Assembly (NCBI RefSeq): GCF_000934745.1
Contig: NZ_JYNO01000010.1
Coordinates: forward strand, 1-64,000
Reading direction: 5' to 3'
Source: Desulfonatronum thioautotrophicum
GTDB taxonomy: Bacteria; Desulfobacterota; Desulfovibrionia; Desulfovibrionales; Desulfonatronaceae
DNA: 64,000 bases
Shown: piece by piece, positions 1-6,504 of the stretch
Position numbering within the stretch: the stretch's first letter is position 1
Layout of the letters: each line of letters starts with the position of its first letter
Program-made: the position numbers and the translations under genes
Notes under the pieces: model-generated
What the model was told of the DNA's origin: nothing
Databases searched by the model: none
The model's input: the letters and a program-made list of their open reading frames with translations, nothing else

Positions 1-147
1 TATTTTTCTTCTTTCATTTAAGATTTCTGTAATCCTGTTAGTGGGAACACTGAGGCTCTTGGCAAATGCACTGGCTGAAATATTCAGGCCGTCAAGTTCT
101 TCTCGCAGTATTTCTCCGGGGTGTACCGGGGGCAATTTGTTTTCCAT
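1..147 (-). CDS. HigA/VapI-type HTH antitoxin, cut by window edge
   Basis: The reading frame starts at an ATG whose first base is position 147 and runs off the left edge, so only the first 49 residues are visible. It begins MENKLPPVHPGEILREEL and continues with ISASAFAKSLSVPTNRI, the N-terminal pattern of HigA/VapI addiction-module antitoxins, which bind DNA through an HTH and neutralise a RelE/HigB toxin. Its first 56 bases overlap, in another frame, the end of the XRE gene just upstream, so the two are probably translated together. Function is inferred from family resemblance; the C-terminal half is not visible. Confidence 0.7.
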   Translation of the reverse strand, partial: MENKLPPVHPGEILREELDGLNISASAFAKSLSVPTNRITEILNERRKI

Positions 148-421
148 CTAAGGATATCCTGATCTTACTCCCTGTAGCCTGTGCATATCTGTGCAGGCTC
201 CTCAAGCTGGGCATAGACCCGCCGGATTCAAGTCTGGCTACGGTAGACTGAGTGGTTCCCATCCTTTCAGCAATCTGCTGTTGTGTAAGCCCTGCCCTTA
301 TCCTGGCTTTAATCAGTTCCCTGGCAAACTGAAATTCATCTTCCATATCTGCGTAGGCTTTGGCATACTCGGGGTCACCGTTCATCATTTCTTTGTGTTT
401 TTGTTCTAAAGTTTTACCCAT
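92..421 (-). CDS. XRE-family antitoxin (HigA-like)
   Basis: This 109-residue protein carries an XRE helix-turn-helix (AGLTQQQIAERMGTTQSTVA, about residues 43-62) after a short helical N-terminus, then a tail of the type seen in HigA-like antitoxins (LHRYAQATGSKIRISL). I chose the ATG at 421, preceded by AGGTACAGG, over an upstream start at 451 because it matches the family's usual beginning and overlaps the toxin stop. It lies directly after a HigB-like toxin frame, the usual toxin-first order. A second, unrelated antitoxin start sits inside its last codons, an unusual arrangement. Expected role: toxin neutralisation and autorepression. Confidence 0.8.
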   Translation of the reverse strand: MGKTLEQKHKEMMNGDPEYAKAYADMEDEFQFARELIKARIRAGLTQQQIAERMGTTQSTVARLESGGSMPSLRSLHRYAQATGSKIRISLDGKQIAPGTPRRNTARRT

Positions 422-719
422 CCTGTACCTCCATGGCTCTTTTCTGAGCAATCTTCAATTCTCTTTGGGGCAAATTGTTAGATTTCTTGATGAAACACCT
501 GAGTATCAGGATTTTCCTGCCGCTGGCTGTGATGTACAGGCTTCTGCCCTGTTGTGCTCTTATCTCCCAGATCTTATCCTGTACCGGCCTTGTATATGGC
601 ATTCCCACACTGTGGAGACCAAATTCTTTTATCAGGTTCATGATTTGAACAGTTTTAGCTCGAACCTCTGCAGGGAAAGATTCAAACTCTGCCTCAACAG
701 TTTCATCTAAAAATTCTAT
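414..719 (-). CDS. HigB/RelE-like toxin, start codon apparently lost
   Basis: The frame is open from 722 to 414 and reads IEFLDETVEAEFESFPAEVR near its beginning and SLYITASGRKILILRCFIKK further on, clear signs of the HigB (Gp49-like, RelE-fold) mRNA interferase family. The first ATG is at 641, which would remove about 26 conserved residues. Upstream there is no ATG, GTG or TTG before an in-frame TGA at 723-725. An ATA at 717-719 sits exactly where the family's start would be, so a mutated ATG is likely. The gene may be inactive or poorly translated. It overlaps the antitoxin gene at 421. Confidence 0.6.
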   Translation of the reverse strand: MEFLDETVEAEFESFPAEVRAKTVQIMNLIKEFGLHSVGMPYTRPVQDKIWEIRAQQGRSLYITASGRKILILRCFIKKSNNLPQRELKIAQKRAMEVQDG

Positions 720-933
720 GCTTCAAGTCTGCATTTAGACTCTTCATACTTTTTTTGCTATACAGTCAAGCACTGGCAAGACATTTTAGCCCATTTCCAA
801 AAATGGAAAATGGTGCCAGGTTTATTTTTCATGACTAGCCTCGCCCCTCCCGCTAACCATCTCTTCACCCCTCAAACCCCAGGCCAAGGAGTCTCTGATG
901 GGCCGCATTCCTCGCTTCGTCCGCTACGACCCA

Positions 934-973
934 GTTAAGCCAGCCTTTGGCTGAGACCTTTGGTCTGCTTAAC
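934..973. repeat. Two-hairpin palindromic element A, copy 1
   Basis: Forty bases with 7-base terminal arms GTTAAGC/GCTTAAC enclosing two back-to-back 13-base hairpins, CAGCC-TTT-GGCTG and AGACC-TTT-GGTCT. The fold is a predicted four-way junction with no unpaired bases between the stems. It interrupts the transposase frame and introduces a stop codon. Confidence 0.8.
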
Positions 974-1001
974 CGGGCAAGCCAGCCAACCGCCTACCCG
1001 A

Positions 1002-1038
1002 GTTGAATCCAGCTTCGCTGGGCCTTGCGGCATTCAAC
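1002..1038. repeat. Two-hairpin palindromic element B, copy 1
   Basis: Thirty-seven bases with arms GTTGAAT/ATTCAAC enclosing CCAGC-TTC-GCTGG and GCC-TTGC-GGC. It has the same plan as element A but different internal stems, so the architecture rather than the sequence is conserved. It lies 28 bases downstream of element A in both copies of the segment. Confidence 0.75.
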
Positions 1039-1180
1039 CGAGCAAGCCACATCATGTCCCGCACCGCCCTGGAGTGTATTCGATGAAGAGGCTAGCCGGT
1101 GATGCGATGGGCGGTTAATTGTTGTTTATTATCAGGCTTCTGGATGTAGCCAGTTGAGCCATAAACCAATTGGGAAGTGT

Positions 1181-1219
1181 ATTGACTGACCGGCAAGCTG
1201 CGGATATTTTGCAGTCAAT
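1181..1219 (+). promoter_or_regulatory. Promoter with inverted-repeat operator for the RHH/PIN pair
   Basis: A -35 hexamer TTGACT (1182-1187) and a -10 hexamer TATTTT (1205-1210) are separated by 17 bases. Perfect 8-base inverted arms ATTGACTG (1181-1188) and CAGTCAAT (1212-1219) flank the core, so a dimeric protein bound there would cover the promoter. The ribbon-helix-helix antitoxin encoded 22 bases downstream is the obvious candidate repressor (inference). Confidence 0.55.
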
Positions 1220-1240
1220 TTGATTGCAAAGGAGGCCGCC

Positions 1241-1498
1241 ATGCAAATGACTATCCGTGTCCCTGATGAGTTCATGGAGCAGGTAAATCATATTTCCTTA
1301 CGGACCGGTCTAAAAAAATCAGACATTGCGAGATTAGCCATCAAGGATTTTCTCGAACGATTTGATTTCCAAGACCAAGAAGTAAAGCCAATCCAGAATG
1401 CTTCAGATCTGATTGGCGTTGTCCGCAGTGGCATTTCTGACCTGGGGCGTAATCACCGCCGCTATATTCTGGAAGGAATTAAGGGTCGCGAAACGTGA
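1241..1498 (+). CDS. CopG/ribbon-helix-helix antitoxin
   Basis: The 85-residue protein starts MQMTIRVPDEFMEQVNHI and continues RTGLKKSDIARLAIKDFL: the beta strand and two helices of a ribbon-helix-helix DNA-binding domain, followed by a C-terminal segment expected to bind the toxin. The ATG at 1241 is preceded by a strong AAGGAGG, so a TTG at 1220 is rejected. Its stop overlaps the GTG start of a PIN-domain gene by 4 bases, the usual arrangement of VapB-VapC-type operons. The inverted repeat over its promoter fits autoregulation. Confidence 0.82.
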   Translation: MQMTIRVPDEFMEQVNHISLRTGLKKSDIARLAIKDFLERFDFQDQEVKPIQNASDLIGVVRSGISDLGRNHRRYILEGIKGRET

Positions 1499-1902
1499 AT
1501 GCTTTGTTGGATACTGGCCCTTGGGTCGCACTCATTGATTCCAGTGAAGAATCGCATGGAAAATGCGTTGAATGGTTTAGCGAATTTAGAGGCAAGCTTT
1601 ACTCTACGGAGCCCGTACTGACCGAGGTTCTCTACCTCCTAAACTTTTCCCTGAAAGCCCAGCATGCGTGCATGGACTACGTCCTTAGAGGCATTGTCAC
1701 TCTCGTGCCAACAGATGTCCAAGCTTTGAAATCCGCCAGGATGCTTATGAGCAAATATGCTGACCTGCCCATGGATTTTGCTGATGCAACTCTCGTCCTT
1801 CTTGCTTCTGAATCCCAGATTTTGAATATTGTTACCTTGGATCATAGAGATTTCGGTGTGTATCGAACTCTCACAAAAAAATCTTTTCAAATTTTTCCAT
1901 AG
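1495..1902 (+). CDS. PIN-domain toxin, VapC-like
   Basis: The 135-residue protein has the PIN ribonuclease layout: an N-terminal acidic residue in NALLDTGPWVALID, a central TEVLYLL with the second acidic residue, and a C-terminal PMDFADATLVLLA and IVTLDHRDF carrying the remaining acidic residues that bind metal. VapC-type toxins cut tRNA or rRNA. It starts at a GTG overlapping the antitoxin stop, so translation is coupled. It appears intact. Confidence 0.83.
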   Translation: MNALLDTGPWVALIDSSEESHGKCVEWFSEFRGKLYSTEPVLTEVLYLLNFSLKAQHACMDYVLRGIVTLVPTDVQALKSARMLMSKYADLPMDFADATLVLLASESQILNIVTLDHRDFGVYRTLTKKSFQIFP

Positions 1903-2099
1903 ACAACATCCACGACACATTTTTCCGGGAGCCACGGCCCCACCATGCCCCAAGAATCCCACGACCATCAATGGAATAGTGCCAGGTTTATTTTTCATGA
2001 CTAGCCTCGCCCCTCCCGCTAACCATCTCTTCACCCCTCAAACCCCAGACCAAGGAGTCGCTGATGGGCCGCATTCCCCGCTTCGTCCGCCACGACCCA

Positions 2100-2139
2100 G
2101 TTAAGCCAGCCTTTGGCTGAGACCTTTGGTCTGCTTAAC
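2100..2139. repeat. Two-hairpin palindromic element A, copy 2
   Basis: Identical in structure to 934-973: arms GTTAAGC/GCTTAAC around two 13-base hairpins with TTT loops. It follows the codons for MGRIPRFVRHDP of the broken transposase. Confidence 0.8.
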
Positions 2140-2167
2140 CGGGCAAGCCAGCCAACCGCCTACCCGA

Positions 2168-2204
2168 GTTGAATCCAGCTTCGCTGGGCCTTGCGGCATT
2201 CAAC
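2168..2204. repeat. Two-hairpin palindromic element B, copy 2
   Basis: Identical in structure to 1002-1038, with arms GTTGAAT/ATTCAAC. The transposase reading frame resumes within about 15 bases downstream (HIMSRTALD). Confidence 0.75.
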
Positions 2205-2334
2205 CAGGCAAGCCACATCATGTCCCGCACCGCCCTGGACGGCTTCCCCTTGCAGGACATTGAGAAAGACCACCTGATGGCTACGGTTGCCAGGCTGTGC
2301 AAGGTCTATTTTGTTGATCTGCTTGGCTTCTGTC

Positions 2335-2390
2335 TTTACCCTGTTAAATACGGCTACGCTGTAGACCCGCGGTCTATTTAACAGGGTAAA
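2335..2390. repeat. Two-hairpin palindromic element C with 15-base outer stem
   Basis: The outer arms form a perfect 15-base inverted repeat, TTTACCCTGTTAAAT and ATTTAACAGGGTAAA. They enclose ACGGC-TAC-GCTGT (one G-T pair) and AGACC-CGC-GGTCT. The element separates LGFCL from MGNHFHLVV in the transposase, just before the HUH motif. Joining the flanks near the stem ends restores the expected reading, so this is an insertion. It is the most complete copy and suggests the full element is about 54-56 bases. Confidence 0.8.
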
Positions 2391-2574
2391 TGGGCAACCA
2401 CTTCCACCTGGTTGTCCGGATGAACCCGGCAGACGACCTGACCGACGAGGACATCTCCGAACGCTACAAACTGCTCTACGGCAAGGAATCCAGGATCATC
2501 CCCTGCCAGGTCGACGACTTCCGCAACCGCTTGACCAGCCTTGGGGAGACTTCGTGAAGGACATCAAGCAGGGA

Positions 2575-2602
2575 TTTACCCGGTTAAATGCTGCGTAGCA
2601 GC
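2575..2602. repeat. Truncated palindromic element D
   Basis: The left arm TTTACCCGGTTAAAT and the first hairpin GCTGC-GTA-GCAGC are present, but the second hairpin and right arm are missing. It marks the point where homology to the transposase ends after VKDIKQGFT. Confidence 0.6.
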
Positions 2603-2677
2603 CCCCCGCACATAGTTCTGCCATCTCCACACACAAGCCATCAATAACACAATAGTTTCCATACTCGGCCTATCGCT

Positions 2678-2880
2678 CTACAGTGTGGAGAGTTCGTCAC
2701 GGTGGATTTCAATCCAAGCCTGAACAAGTTTCATCTGCTTTCCCGGGAGTTGACCCGCCAATATCTGACCGTCGTCAATGACTACTGAATCCTTGACCTC
2801 TTGATAACGGACATCGTGTGAGTGCCTGTCCCGAAGAAGACGTCGGAAAACACTGTGAGCAGAGCAGGGGGCTTTGGCAT
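2678..2880 (-). pseudogene. Frameshifted DUF4160-like remnant
   Basis: The C-terminal part, read from about 2820 to the stop at 2678, gives HDVRYQEVKDSVVIDDGQIL then GQLPGKQMKLVQAWIEIHRD, which resembles the second half of DUF4160 proteins (small proteins usually paired with DUF2442 in toxin-antitoxin-like loci). An ATG at 2880 opens a different frame (MPKPPALLTVFSDVFFG) that resembles the family's start, so a frameshift near 2820 is likely. No DUF2442 partner is visible. The assignment rests on pattern memory only. Confidence 0.4.
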
Positions 2881-2887
2881 GCGGGTC

Positions 2888-3661
2888 TTACGAAAACCGA
2901 ATCATATCGTCGTCAAACTGGACGGCGGCCTGTATCTGCCTGGCGCCGGTCTTGACGTCGAGTTGCTTCCTGATCTGAGCCAGCTTGGCGAACAGGCCCA
3001 TGTTGGGCATGGAGAACAGTTGGGCGTAGGCCAGGGGCAATGCCTGGGTTTTGCGTAGGTGCAAAAAGGCTTCGTCGCTCAGGGAGTGCAATTTGCCGTC
3101 GTCCACCCGGTACAGGTCCGGGATGCTTACCTCGATGTTGTCGATTTTCACCTTCACGGGCCAGGGAATGATCAATCCGGCGTCGGCCAAAGCGGACACT
3201 GCCTGGTCTGTTGCGGTGCGGTTCTGCTCCACCTTGGTCAGAAAGTCCTTCACGTCGGTCACGGCCTTGGAGAGTTGGCCTTTGTCGTCAAAAAACAGTT
3301 CACCGTCTGTTTCCGAAATCAGGCCGGAGGCTTCGTCAACACAAAGCCGCATCTTGTCCGTTCCGGGAATTCTGGCCAGACAGAAGGGATGGCCCCGAAA
3401 AAAGGAAGGGACATATCCGCCCAGCCACCGACCCGCCGCGTCGATGAACAGATTTTGTCCGGCAATGGGCGAGAGCAGACACGTCAGGGTGTAGATATTA
3501 CCTTGTCTGGTGAAGGCCAAAGCCAGGCTCTTGATGGCACTGGCAAGTTCTGCGGCGACCACGGGCGCCTGATGAGTTGAGGATGTGAACTGAAAAGATG
3601 TGAAGCGTATCCAGTATTTATTGGAATGGGTTTCTTCGGATAAAGGGGTAATGTTTGGCAT
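2888..3661 (-). CDS. SapC family protein
   Basis: The 257-residue soluble protein shows the SapC family layout: an early HQAPVVAAELASAIKSLALA, then LFIDAAGRWLGGYVPSFFRG and PFCLARI, followed by an acidic stretch and a C-terminal IPDLYRVDDGKLHSLSDEAF ending in helices. SapC proteins are often encoded near surface-layer or secretion genes, but their biochemical role is not established. No signal peptide is seen. Its neighbours are broken genes, so it is an isolated survivor in a decayed zone. Confidence 0.75.
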   Translation of the reverse strand: MPNITPLSEETHSNKYWIRFTSFQFTSSTHQAPVVAAELASAIKSLALAFTRQGNIYTLTCLLSPIAGQNLFIDAAGRWLGGYVPSFFRGHPFCLARIPGTDKMRLCVDEASGLISETDGELFFDDKGQLSKAVTDVKDFLTKVEQNRTATDQAVSALADAGLIIPWPVKVKIDNIEVSIPDLYRVDDGKLHSLSDEAFLHLRKTQALPLAYAQLFSMPNMGLFAKLAQIRKQLDVKTGARQIQAAVQFDDDMIRFS

Positions 3662-3857
3662 ATGGGGTCCTCAGGTTTACAAAAGCGGGCGGGATTTGGC
3701 CCAAGAAGATTGATGAACGTATACTGCTCCATTCATACGTGCGAATCGCCGGGTAATGTCTGATGCTGCGGGTGCAGGGGGCCAAGGCTCCCCTCCAACC
3801 ACACCAGCCGGGCTTTCACGGAAGAGATCAACGTGCGCAATTGTCCAGTTCCATGCC

Positions 3858-4027
3858 TCAAAGTTTAGCGGCCACAGTCAAAAAATCGTTCTGCCTTGTG
3901 ACCGTAAAGCCGCAATCCTCCAGGAGTGTCTTCATGCGGGCGGGTTTGAAAACATGGAGCAAACCGGCGTCATTTCGGTTATTCGAACAAAAAATCATGA
4001 TCACGCCTCTAGGATTCAGCAGAAGAA
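3858..4027 (-). pseudogene. C-terminal fragment of a class I SAM methyltransferase
   Basis: On the minus strand the frame reads LLNPRGVIMIFCSNNR, NDAGLLHVFKPARMKTLLED and CGFTVTRQNDFLTVAAKL before a TGA at 3858-3860. This resembles the end of methyltransferases of the Methyltransf_11/23 type, where the last strands follow the catalytic domain. The upstream part is cut by the repeat copy starting at about 4028, which probably inserted there. Confidence 0.4.
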
Positions 4028-4132
4028 ATACAAACCTGGCACAATTATTGGTCGAGGTGATTGAGGGGTGAAGTGATGGTTAGCGGGAGGGGCGGGGCTA
4101 GTCAAGAAAAGTAAACCTGGCACTATTCCTTT
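4028..4132 (-). repeat. Inverted partial copy of the RAYT-associated leader repeat
   Basis: Read on the minus strand, this segment matches the leader found at 813 and 1979: GTGCCAGGTTTACTTTTC, then the tract with CCCGCTAACCATC. It is bounded at both ends by CCTGGCAC in plus orientation. It separates the methyltransferase and Rpn-nuclease remnants. Confidence 0.65.
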
Positions 4133-4235
4133 TGGCGGAAGGGGAGGGGGATTGTTTATCTCAGGTGGAAGGCAAAAAGGAAAGGGGAGCTCGGTGGCTT
4201 CCCCTTCACTGAGTTCTATTTTTGAACAAACGCCT

Positions 4236-4466
4236 TCAATTGTCATTGAACACCTCGTCAACGCTCTTGGCGTCCAGGATACGTTCGGCCCAGAGGTTGA
4301 GTTGCTCGGGCGTGGCTTTTCGGAGGCGTTCCTGGATATGGAAGTCCAGAATGTTCTGGCCGAAGCGTTTGTTGACGAGGCGTTGGAGCATGTCTTGGCG
4401 GCCTATTACCTCACCTTCAGTGCGACCATCTTGCTTCCATTGCTCAGCGGAACACAGTCCAACCAC
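4236..4466 (-). pseudogene. C-terminal fragment of an Rpn-family nuclease (DUF4351-like)
   Basis: The 76-codon frame reads EGEVIGRQDMLQRLVNKRFG and then KATPEQLNLWAERILDAKSV. That is the helical tail found after the PD-(D/E)XK domain in Rpn/DUF4351 proteins (recombination-promoting nucleases, often annotated as putative transposases). The nuclease core with its catalytic residues is absent upstream, so this is a remnant. Confidence 0.6.
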
Positions 4467-4552
4467 AACGGCAACAAATGGTGGCAGTTATTTTGGATGG
4501 TTCAGAACTGTTTGACCAATAGCAAAGCCTGCCTTCCGGCCTCCCTTCGGTG

Positions 4553-4578
4553 TAGGGGCGACCGACGGGGCGCCCCTA
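4553..4578. repeat. Small REP-like hairpin
   Basis: Arms TAGGGGCG and CGCCCCTA (8 bases each) enclose a 10-base loop. It lies between the Rpn remnant and the nucleotidyltransferase gene. No coding sequence is seen in 4467-4721. Confidence 0.5.
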
Positions 4579-4721
4579 TGACCTGCCATGGACAACCGTA
4601 CTCGAAAGTGTCAAACATTGTTTTCGTCAAAGTGAACCATCCCAGTTTTTCATCGTTGAACCGGTTGTTGACGTCGCAGGCCGATTGTCAGCAAGCTGGC
4701 TCATAATCTTCCAGGAATGCA

Positions 4722-5486
4722 ATGAAAGCACTGATTCTCGCCGCTGGAACGGGCAAGCGAGTCCGCTCTGCCCAAAACATCATAAATAAGTGTCTTTACG
4801 AGGTCTCCGGCATGCCCCTCATTGAACACGCCTTGAGGACTGCCGCGATTTTGGACGAATTAGATGAAATCATTCTTGTCGTAGGGTACCAGGCAGAGTC
4901 CATCATCAATAGATATGGCACATCCTATCTGGGAAAAAAAATCACCTATAGAATACAAAGCCGCCCCAAGGGGGTCCTGGATGCTCTCAACGTGGCATCA
5001 AGTGATCTTGAAGGAGATGATTTCATGCTATTTTTTGGCAATGAGACCGTCTTCTCCGGAAGGCATCAGGAGATGATTGATATGTTCCTGAAAGAGAACG
5101 CCGATGCCGTCTGTGGCCTCGTCAGGCCCATTGACCCGACACGGGTCGTCAGGACCTATGCCGTAATTCTGGATGCGCACGGTGTGATCTCGCGTTTGAT
5201 TGAGCGACCGGTAAAGATCCTGAATGAATGGCAGGGTACAGGATATTGTGTCCTGAAAAACAGCGTGCTGAAACATATATCTCGTGTCCCGGTTCATCCG
5301 GTCGCGGGGGAACAGACATTGCCGGACTTGCTCCAAAACGTCGTGGACCAGGGAGGCCTGGTCAGGGGCTTTCACCTGGCGGATGATTACCTGAGTATTC
5401 TCACTCGGGATGATCTGGAGATGTTGGCCGATATTGAAATAGGGCACGAAACCGGGCCGGAACGCTCTCTTCTCTATCGTCAATAA
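4722..5486 (+). CDS. Sugar-phosphate nucleotidyltransferase
   Basis: The 254-residue protein begins MKALILAAGTGKRVRSAQNI, the nucleotide-binding loop of sugar nucleotidyltransferases (RmlA/GlmU-like fold), with the downstream Lys of NKCLYEVSGMPLIEHAL. Later LFFGNETVFSG corresponds to the metal-binding region and WQGTGYCVLKNSVL to the sugar-binding part. It should make an NDP-sugar from a sugar 1-phosphate; the exact sugar cannot be told. It is shorter than RmlA, having no long C-terminal domain. The GT4 gene about 1 kb downstream on the same strand could use the product (inference). Confidence 0.8.
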   Translation: MKALILAAGTGKRVRSAQNIINKCLYEVSGMPLIEHALRTAAILDELDEIILVVGYQAESIINRYGTSYLGKKITYRIQSRPKGVLDALNVASSDLEGDDFMLFFGNETVFSGRHQEMIDMFLKENADAVCGLVRPIDPTRVVRTYAVILDAHGVISRLIERPVKILNEWQGTGYCVLKNSVLKHISRVPVHPVAGEQTLPDLLQNVVDQGGLVRGFHLADDYLSILTRDDLEMLADIEIGHETGPERSLLYRQ

Positions 5487-5526
5487 ATACTTTTCATCAG
5501 GTGTTTACGCCCATTGAGAACAGCAA

Positions 5527-5777
5527 CAGGCCTCTTGGGTTATAATCGTCAACCCAGGGCGTTGCCCTGGGCTAACTAATATGTCGCCCCGTTGGGGCTT
5601 CAGAAAAGCCCTGTAAGGGCGTACTAACGTAGCCCAGAGCAACGCCCTGGGTAAAACGCCCCCCAACAATTATAGCCCTGAAAGGGCGGCCTATAATGAT
5701 GCAACGCAGGCCAAAATAGAGCGATGCTCCTCTTGGAACGTCGGCAAATTTGAATAGTCAACCTCAATCAGTATGTC
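5527..5777. repeat. Large multi-hairpin repeat, copy 1
   Basis: Arms CCCAGGGC-GTT-GCCCTGGG (5553-5571) and CCCAGAGC-AAC-GCCCTGGG (5633-5651) are near-reverse complements of each other. They enclose two small hairpins, GCCCC-GTT-GGGGC and GCCCT-GTA-AGGGC; a fifth, GCCCT-GAA-AGGGC, lies at 5675-5687. The segment 5690-5777 also matches DNA beside the second copy (37629-37893). The remaining gap 5778-6264 holds only an A+T-rich stretch with no gene I can support. Confidence 0.75.
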
Positions 5778-6264
5778 TGTCGGCAGCCTCTGGACGGTCT
5801 TGATGTCTTCAAGGCGTCGAATAGGCTCTGCCGCATAGGTCACAAGGGGACTGATCGCCAAGCACGTTCCCCTAGTCTTTCCCGAAGACGGAAATCCAAT
5901 ACAAGAATGATGGTTGTGCCAGGATCTACTTTTCAGTATGTACTTTCTAGGATCCAGTATTATACAATCAACAAAAAGCGGTATATCCAAAATCGTGTTA
6001 CGGGGGCTGCAGGGGCGAGAACAAAATTCCCTGGGTTGGCTCCTGATGGAGTTGATCAAAGCACCAAGATTTGCTAAATAAAAAGTATCCACGCATGAGA
6101 TTGCTGGGGCAAAATTTATTACGTACTTGACAGTGGACAGATGACAAGAGAAATAAGTCAGTAGAAGCAATGAACTGATAATTCGCCCTTGTGCCGAAAA
6201 GCTGCCAAAGGACATTTTGTCCTGACATCTGTGCAAGCTTATTAACCTATGAAGGAGTTTTTCG

Positions 6265-6492
6265 ATGAATCACATTTTTGCGGACGGAATGAGCAAGGTT
6301 ACTTTTTCCAATAACAATTTGAGGATATCCCTTGTCCAAAATGGTCCGGAGAATACTGTGGTTGAAGCGGGCTTGCTGGTTATCCCCATCAACCAATCGC
6401 CTGCTTTTGTAAATGCTTTGGCTTCTTCCCTGAAGCAACTTGAGGAACAGATTAAAGCCAAGAAGCAGGATGCTGAAGAAACAATGCAGTAG
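6265..6492 (+). CDS. Small conserved-looking protein, unknown function
   Basis: This 75-residue protein is preceded by GAAGGAG eight bases before its ATG and followed by a GT4 gene 12 bases later, so it is likely real and cotranscribed. The sequence suggests beta strands (FADGMSKVTFSNNNLRISLV), a further strand GLLVIPINQS, then one charged helix (FVNALASSLKQLEEQIKAKK). That strand-strand-helix order recalls DUF3467-like proteins, but I cannot claim membership. There are no cysteines, signal peptide or membrane segment. It may be a partner or regulator of the adjacent glycosyltransferase (inference). Confidence 0.6.
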   Translation: MNHIFADGMSKVTFSNNNLRISLVQNGPENTVVEAGLLVIPINQSPAFVNALASSLKQLEEQIKAKKQDAEETMQ

Positions 6493-6504
6493 TTTATCAT
6501 TGAA

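Larger units (their letters stand above)
813..1072 (+). repeat. Truncated copy of the RAYT transposase 5' region
   Basis: This stretch closely matches 1979-2238. It begins with GTGCCAGGTTTA, runs through a shared untranslated segment and the first 13 codons of a transposase (ATG at 898-900, MGRIPRFVRYDPV), and contains two small palindromic elements (934-973 and 1002-1038). Homology stops abruptly at about 1072 within the codons for SRTALD. It is therefore a fragment left by duplication or deletion, not a gene. The rest of the gap between 722 and 1240 shows no credible coding sequence apart from the promoter of the next gene pair. Confidence 0.75.
1979..2610 (+). pseudogene. Broken RAYT (IS200-like, REP-associated) transposase
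   Basis: Reading from the ATG at 2064, pieces of one protein can be joined across frames: MGRIPRFVRHDP, then HIMSRTALDGFPLQDIEKDH and KVYFVDLLGFCL, then MGNHFHLVVRMNPADDL, and ending near VKDIKQGFT. The NHFHLVV segment holds the HUH motif of Y1 transposases, and the overall form is that of REP-associated tyrosine transposases. The frame is interrupted by palindromic elements at 2100-2139, 2168-2204 and 2335-2390 and ends in a partial element at 2575-2602. The 3' third, including the region expected to hold the catalytic tyrosine, is missing. The gene is dead. Confidence 0.8.

Noticed and set aside
5691-6236. 181-codon minus-strand frame beside the large repeat
   Set aside because: Most of it lies in A+T-rich noncoding DNA and its end is part of the repeat also found near 37.8 kb; no family is recognisable.
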